Source of the DNA: Acidobacteriaceae bacterium
Lineage (GTDB): Bacteria > Acidobacteriota > Terriglobia > Terriglobales > Acidobacteriaceae
Length of the DNA: 9,954 nucleotides
Direction of reading: 5' to 3'
NCBI GenBank assembly: GCA_027311125.1
Contig: DAICZO010000283.1
Location: 1-9,954 of the forward strand
Positions 6,314 to 9,954 of this stretch are shown here, one piece after another. A model generated the notes under the pieces. The model was not told the origin of the DNA and ran no database searches. It saw only the letters and a list, made by a program, of their open reading frames with translations. The position numbers were made by a program, and so were the translations under genes. Positions within the stretch are counted from its first letter, which is position 1; every line of letters begins with the position of its first letter.

Positions 6314-7753
6314 ATGCTGGCATGGGCAAGTGAGATTTTCGAATTTCTTGTGGAGCATCGTGCCAGCCTCGCTGGACTGTTCTGCAGCGGCGTCGCTATC
6401 CGTCTGCTGGTACAGCAGATGCGGCTGCGCGTGGACGACCGGCAGCGCGACCGCCGTGTGCGGCTGGAGCTGGAGGCCTACGCCCGGCTCGATGCCCGTA
6501 TGCCCGACGACGGCGCGATAAACGTCCTCGGCGACCGTGTCTGCAAGGTCGTCGCGGAGATGAGCGCATTCCCCCGGGTCGCGTTGCTGGTACGTGACCC
6601 CGAAGGCCGAATCTACGTGGCAGCCAGCACCGCCATGGACCAACACACCCTTGACGCACTCATCCACTGGGGCCAGCGGGTCCCCGAGCGCGCGGCCATT
6701 GCAAACCCTGACCCCGCAGCCCCTGATGGCCGCTCCCTTCTTCCCATCGGAACCAGAAGTCTGGTGTTGGACTTGCCTCCATGCAGCATGGAGGAGCCAC
6801 GACCTCCGGTCAAGATGCCTCGGGGCAGACCGGCAAAGCCGCCAGCTCAAGGTCGGATCATCGCGGCGCCACTCTGGACCACCGGTGGCCGCATGGTCGG
6901 TGCGCTGGCCGTCTGCACCAACCTGGCCAACGCGACGGATCTGGTCAACCCGCTGGAGGCTCTGGCCGTCAAGCTGGCGCGCACCCTGGAGAACGCTGCC
7001 TTGGCTGATCGGCTGCTCCGTACGGAGAAGCTGGCTGGGCTCGGTCAACTCGCCGGCGGTGTCGCCCATGCACTCAACAATCCGCTGACCGCCGTACTCG
7101 GCTATGCCGAACTTATCGCCGCCACCTCCGGAGAGGAGCGCGTGCGCCAGGATGCCGTCACTATCGCTCGCGAAGCCCTGCGCATGCGCGAAACCGTACA
7201 AAGCCTGCTCGACTTTTGCCGGCCCGCAGTCCAGACCCAGGCACCGGTCGCCATGCCGGAGCTGGTGCAGGAGCTGGCCGCCGACTGCGTCGATACCCTC
7301 CGCCTCCGCGGCGTGCACCTCGTCGTGCAGGCGGCTGACCAGATACCCCCCGTGCTTGGTAACCGCGACCGCCTTCGCCAGGTGCTCGAGCATCTCTTCA
7401 ACAACGCCGCACAGGCCATCAGCACTGCGCAAGCTAGTGACACGGCCGTCGCTAAGGAGTCCACACCAGACCACTCCATCCGCGTCATGATCAGCTCCGA
7501 TACCCGCGCACTGCAGGTCATCGTCAGCGATACCGGCCCAGGATTTCCCGAGCCTGGACGAGTCTTTGACCCCTTCTACACCACCCGCGAACCCGGTGAA
7601 GGCAACGGCCTCGGTCTCAGCGTCTGCTACGGTATCATCCGCGAACATGGCGGCGAGATCCGCGCCTTCAACCTGCATCCACGCGGGGCTGCGGTAGTCG
7701 TGGAGCTACCTGTCCGCGCCACCGCCGTTCCAGAGTCTGTTGTTGTGGAATGA
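6314..7753 (+). CDS. GAF-domain sensor histidine kinase (NtrB-like catalytic core)
   Basis: The sensor protein of a two-component system has 479 residues from ATG 6314. A single hydrophobic helix near residues 17-33 (LAGLFCSGVAIRLLV) probably anchors it in the inner membrane. A GAF-like domain occupies about 55-225 (IIAAPLWTTGGRMVGALAVCTN is its typical end). The HisKA helix pair begins EKLAGLGQLAGGVAHALNNP, with phospho-acceptor H252. The HATPase has N-box VLEHLFNNAAQAI (N364), G1 box VSDTGPGFP (D406), F-box FDPFYTT and G2 box EGNGLGLSVCYGIIREHGG. The H252 region is of the NtrB/AtoS type, which usually pairs with an NtrC-like or other response regulator. None is in view, so it is an orphan as far as the window shows. 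The usual first N-box asparagine is histidine here (H360). It is divergent from the LolA-like gene and converges on the permease gene with 16 bp between. Confidence 0.92.
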   Translation: MLAWASEIFEFLVEHRASLAGLFCSGVAIRLLVQQMRLRVDDRQRDRRVRLELEAYARLDARMPDDGAINVLGDRVCKVVAEMSAFPRVALLVRDPEGRIYVAASTAMDQHTLDALIHWGQRVPERAAIANPDPAAPDGRSLLPIGTRSLVLDLPPCSMEEPRPPVKMPRGRPAKPPAQGRIIAAPLWTTGGRMVGALAVCTNLANATDLVNPLEALAVKLARTLENAALADRLLRTEKLAGLGQLAGGVAHALNNPLTAVLGYAELIAATSGEERVRQDAVTIAREALRMRETVQSLLDFCRPAVQTQAPVAMPELVQELAADCVDTLRLRGVHLVVQAADQIPPVLGNRDRLRQVLEHLFNNAAQAISTAQASDTAVAKESTPDHSIRVMISSDTRALQVIVSDTGPGFPEPGRVFDPFYTTREPGEGNGLGLSVCYGIIREHGGEIRAFNLHPRGAAVVVELPVRATAVPESVVVE

Positions 7754-7759
7754 AACTGC

Positions 7760-7791
7760 GTAGGCTGGCCTACAAACTCTCAGGCTTGTAG
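7760..7791. repeat. Two overlapping small palindromes at the convergent kinase/permease ends
   Basis: GTAGGCTGGCCTAC (7760-7773) forms a 5-bp stem with a CTGG loop and includes the permease stop codon. Alternatively CTACAA (7770-7775) pairs with TTGTAG (7786-7791). The two structures exclude each other. Neither has a T-run. They might give weak termination for the two convergent genes, or be chance. Confidence 0.25.
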
Positions 7792-9344
7792 AACTCGCTG
7801 CGCTTGCGGCTGTAGAAGAAGTAGATCAGCAGTCCGATCACCAGCCAGATAAAGAACCGCATCCAGGTAATAATCGGCAGCCCCATCATCAGCAGTACGC
7901 AGAACGCCACGCTCAGCACCGGAATCACCGGCCCAAACGGTACTCGGAACCCACGCCTGCGCTCCGGCTCCCGTATCCGCAGCACGATCACGCCAATGGA
8001 GACCAGCGCAAACGCAAACAGCGTCCCGATATTCGAGAGATCGGTCAGCGTGCCGATATCAAAGAGCCCAGCCGGAATCCCCACCACGATACCAGCCACC
8101 CAGGTCGCCACCGCAGGCGTCCGAAACCGCGGATGCACCTTGCCGAAGAACCCCGGCAGCAGCTTGTCCCGCGACATCGCAAACCACACCCGCGACTGCC
8201 CCAGTTGGAACACCAGGATCGACGAGATCATCCCCATCATTGCGCCAAACAGTACCGCCAGTCGCACCCACCGCAGGTTGTGCCCGCCCGGCAGCAGCGA
8301 CAGCTTCTTCAGCGCATTCACCACCGGCGCGGCATCGTCCACCATGCTCTGCCAGGGCACCAGCCCGGTCAGAATCACCGCAACCCCAATGTATAGAATC
8401 GTGCAGATAATCAGCGTGGCAATGATGCCGATCGGTACATCGCGCTGCGGATTGCGACACTCTTCCGCAGCCGTCGAGACCGAGTCGAAACCAATATAAG
8501 TAAAGAAGATGATCGAGCCGCCCGTCAGTACGCCCGACCAGCCATTTGGCGAGAACGGGTGGTAGTAGGTCGGCTTGATAAAGTGGGCGCCCGCAAAGAT
8601 AAACAACAGAATGGCCAGCAGCTTCAGCAGCACCATCACGTTGTTCGTCTCCGCCGACTCGCGGATGCCGCGCACCAGCACCACCGTCAGCAGCATCACA
8701 ATCAGGAACGCCGGCCAATCAAAGCCGAAGTGCCACCCCGGCAGATACAGGTCGTGGCCTTGCAGGTCCTGCAAGCCAGCTGGCAGATAGGCAGGCGAAA
8801 TCCACCGCAGCGAAGGATGAAACCCGAACCAGTCCAGCAGATCCACCATGTGCGCCGCAAAGCCTACCGACACTGCCATGTTGCTGCCGGCATACTCCAG
8901 AATCAGGTCCCAGCCGATGATCCATGCCACCAGTTCGCCCAGCGTCGCATAGCTATAGGTGTAGGCCGAACCTGCAATCGGAATCATCGAGGCCAGCTCT
9001 GCATAGCAAAGCGCCGTCAGTCCGCAGACAACTGCCACCAGCATGAGCGATACGGCCAGCGCCGGTCCTGCGCCCGGACGGCCTGCCAATGCACTGTGGT
9101 GAATCAGGTAATCCAGTACCGGAGCACGAATAATCGATGTGGTATCGAACTTCTCGCCAGCGATCGCCGTGCCGATCACGGTAAAAATCCCTGACCCAAT
9201 CACCGCGCCAACGCCAAGCGCAGTAAGGCTCACCGGGCCCAGCGTCTTCTTCAGCGCGTTCTCCGGCAGCTCCGATTCGTGAATCAGCTTGTCGATCGAT
9301 TTTCGTGCAAAAATCTGCCTGGCCAGTGCGCTTACCTCAAACAA
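7770..9344 (-). CDS. APC-superfamily amino-acid permease (cationic amino-acid transporter type)
   Basis: An inner-membrane secondary transporter, 524 residues, with about 12 or more hydrophobic segments. The family entry LKKTLGPVSLTALGVGAVIGSGIFTVIG (TM1 with the GSG unwinding motif), YAELASMIPIAGSAYTYSY and GELVAWIIGWDLILEY (TM3-4), FFTYIGFDSVSTAAEECRNPQRDVP (TM6-7 region) and GFRVPFGPVIPVLS near the C-terminus are hallmarks of the CAT/YfnA-like group. The substrate is probably an amino acid or polyamine; sequence alone does not tell which. The start is odd: the frame is closed by a TAG 11 codons upstream. The only ATG/GTG/TTG before TM1 is TTG at 9344, without a Shine-Dalgarno site. GAGG lies 8 nt before a CTG eight codons short of the IFARKS segment. 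The N-terminal soluble stretch and its length match the family. Confidence 0.92.
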   Translation of the reverse strand: MFEVSALARQIFARKSIDKLIHESELPENALKKTLGPVSLTALGVGAVIGSGIFTVIGTAIAGEKFDTTSIIRAPVLDYLIHHSALAGRPGAGPALAVSLMLVAVVCGLTALCYAELASMIPIAGSAYTYSYATLGELVAWIIGWDLILEYAGSNMAVSVGFAAHMVDLLDWFGFHPSLRWISPAYLPAGLQDLQGHDLYLPGWHFGFDWPAFLIVMLLTVVLVRGIRESAETNNVMVLLKLLAILLFIFAGAHFIKPTYYHPFSPNGWSGVLTGGSIIFFTYIGFDSVSTAAEECRNPQRDVPIGIIATLIICTILYIGVAVILTGLVPWQSMVDDAAPVVNALKKLSLLPGGHNLRWVRLAVLFGAMMGMISSILVFQLGQSRVWFAMSRDKLLPGFFGKVHPRFRTPAVATWVAGIVVGIPAGLFDIGTLTDLSNIGTLFAFALVSIGVIVLRIREPERRRGFRVPFGPVIPVLSVAFCVLLMMGLPIITWMRFFIWLVIGLLIYFFYSRKRSEFYKPESL

Positions 9345-9373
9345 TGGATTGTTTCGGGGAAGTCCTACTGCGT

Positions 9374-9402
9374 ACTATCGCCCACAGACTGCACGGGCAC
9401 AA
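9374..9402 (-). promoter_or_regulatory. Possible promoter of the permease gene
   Basis: On the minus strand TTGTGC (9402-9397) is followed after 17 nt by GATAGT (9379-9374). The expected start near 9366 leaves a leader of about 22 nt before TTG 9344. The -35 box is weak (three of six matches) and the -10 fair (four of six). Confidence 0.3.
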
Positions 9403-9418
9403 CAGAAATATGCGCTGC

Positions 9419-9473
9419 ACTTGTTCCGCAGTGCCGAAGACGCCTGACGGCTCTCCAGCGCTGCGGAACAAGT
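9419..9473. repeat. Perfect 13-bp inverted repeat (16-bp stem in RNA), 23-nt loop
   Basis: ACTTGTTCCGCAG (9419-9431) is the exact reverse complement of CTGCGGAACAAGT (9461-9473). Three further inner pairs, one of them G-U, extend the stem to 16 with a 23-nt loop (9435-9457). It begins 7 nt after the stop of the small basic gene on the minus strand and lies upstream of the permease promoter. There is no clear T-run after it in either direction. It may end the pcrA-side transcript, insulate the permease gene, or be a small RNA or mobile-repeat remnant. Confidence 0.65.
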
Positions 9474-9479
9474 CAGTTG

Positions 9480-9635
9480 TTAGCGCTTGCTCTTGCCCAG
9501 CGCAGCCTTCTTGATCTTGGCCTTGTTCTCGCCGCGTGCGCCCGTGCGAGGTGCCTTCGGTGCTGCTGCCTTGCGTGCTGCGCGCTTTACCTTCTTGCGC
9601 TCCTGGACATCGGTAATGCTCTTGGTATTTGCCAT
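9480..9635 (-). CDS. Small, highly basic 51-residue protein of unknown function
   Basis: The frame runs from ATG 9635 to TAA 9480-9482. Reading starts MANTKSITDVQERKKVKRAA and ends AALGKSKR. It has 12 lysines, 6 arginines and 11 alanines against only 3 acidic residues, so net charge is about +15. There is no signal peptide or membrane segment. A central APKAPRTGARG hinge separates two Lys/Ala-rich helices. Composition suggests binding to DNA, RNA or ribosomes, similar in flavour to histone-H1-like tails or small ribosomal proteins, but I do not recognise a named family. The codon choice (AAG, CGC, GCA) matches a real gene. It lies 44 nt downstream of the pcrA stop on the same strand, so it is probably co-transcribed. 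No good Shine-Dalgarno site is seen. Confidence 0.75.
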   Translation of the reverse strand: MANTKSITDVQERKKVKRAARKAAAPKAPRTGARGENKAKIKKAALGKSKR

Positions 9636-9679
9636 GGTTCGGTTGCCAATCTTTCTATAAGTGCGATTTTTCGGAACTG

Positions 9680-9954
9680 TTACAGGCGCTCCAACTGGGC
9701 AAACTTCTCCACCAGCTTCTTCACGCCGTGCTGTTGAAATTGTACTGTAATCTTCGCGTCATCCCCATCGCCTTCGCGACGAAAGACGGTTCCTTCACCA
9801 TACTTCGGGTGACGAACCCGCGTTCCCTGCTTCAAACCCGTCTTCCCAACCGCCTCTGGAACCTCCAGTTTGGGTCGCCCAACCTTCAATCCACCCACTT
9901 TTTGCCCACGTGCTGCAAAAAAGTTTGCGATATTGTCGATCGACCCCCCGCCCG
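9680..9954 (-). CDS. pcrA: ATP-dependent DNA helicase PcrA/UvrD, C-terminal part, cut by right edge
   Basis: The open frame continues past the right edge; the last 90 residues are in the window. It begins SIDNIANFFAARGQ, then a Pro/Lys-rich linker, then the C-terminal Tudor-like domain: TRVRHPKYGEGTVFRREGDGDD, ITVQFQQHGVKKLVEKFAQLERL. The G-x-RVRHPKYGEGTV pattern followed by a QFxxxGxKKLVxxFAxL ending is typical of PcrA/UvrD superfamily-1 helicases, where this domain contacts RNA polymerase in transcription-coupled repair. The helicase motifs themselves lie outside the window. A small basic gene follows 44 nt downstream on the same strand. Confidence 0.85.
   Translation of the reverse strand, partial: GGGSIDNIANFFAARGQKVGGLKVGRPKLEVPEAVGKTGLKQGTRVRHPKYGEGTVFRREGDGDDAKITVQFQQHGVKKLVEKFAQLERL

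Noticed and set aside
6281..7678. 465-codon minus-strand frame opposite the histidine kinase
   Set aside because: The kinase reading has all catalytic boxes; the opposite frame has none and is a composition effect.
9636..9679. Possible promoter (TATAGA near 9654-9659) for the small basic gene
   Set aside because: The -10-like box has no acceptable -35 box at the right distance, and the gene sits close enough to pcrA to be read from its transcript.

Overview
The window reads as ordinary chromosomal DNA from a GC-rich, Gram-negative-type bacterium. The best guess is Acidobacteriota, class Terriglobia (the Granulicella/Terriglobus/Edaphobacter kind). This rests on the TonB-dependent receptor with an N-terminal carboxypeptidase-regulatory-like domain, the secreted LolA-like protein, the sequence style of the ComF, HNH and PcrA proteins, and the left-edge secreted protein. 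It is inference; there is no rRNA to confirm it. I see no IS element, phage gene, CRISPR array, tRNA or other clear mobile DNA.

Layout from left to right. (1) 1-320, minus: 5' part of a secreted protein cut by the window edge. (2) 321-402: compact divergent promoter region with two back-to-back sigma70-like promoters, each with its -10 box exactly 6 nt from an ATG. (3) 437-1402, plus: ComF-family phosphoribosyltransferase with an uncertain N-terminus. (4) 1484-2143, plus: HNH endonuclease, separated from comF by a perfect 11-bp hairpin. (5) 2144-2571: 428-nt non-coding stretch with a likely terminator for the HNH gene and several inverted repeats leading into the next gene. (6) 2572-5190, plus: TonB-dependent outer-membrane receptor. 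(7) 5228-5268: perfect 18-bp-stem bidirectional terminator. (8) 5303-6223, minus: secreted LolA-like protein. (9) 6314-7753, plus: GAF-domain sensor histidine kinase without a partner regulator in view. (10) 7770-9344, minus: APC-superfamily amino-acid permease with no ATG start. (11) 9419-9473: long perfect inverted repeat. (12) 9480-9635, minus: previously easy-to-miss 51-residue, very basic protein. (13) 9680-9954, minus: C-terminus of a PcrA/UvrD helicase, cut by the right edge.

Functional links are loose. ComF and the HNH nuclease are both DNA-uptake/DNA-metabolism type proteins transcribed in the same direction. PcrA and the small basic protein are transcribed together on the minus strand. 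The receptor and the LolA-like protein both act in the cell envelope but converge on a shared terminator. The kinase and the permease converge with a 16-bp gap. No new multi-gene system is evident. The most interesting items are the small basic protein beside pcrA, the inverted repeat behind it, the twin promoters with leaderless geometry, and the unusual starts of comF and the permease.
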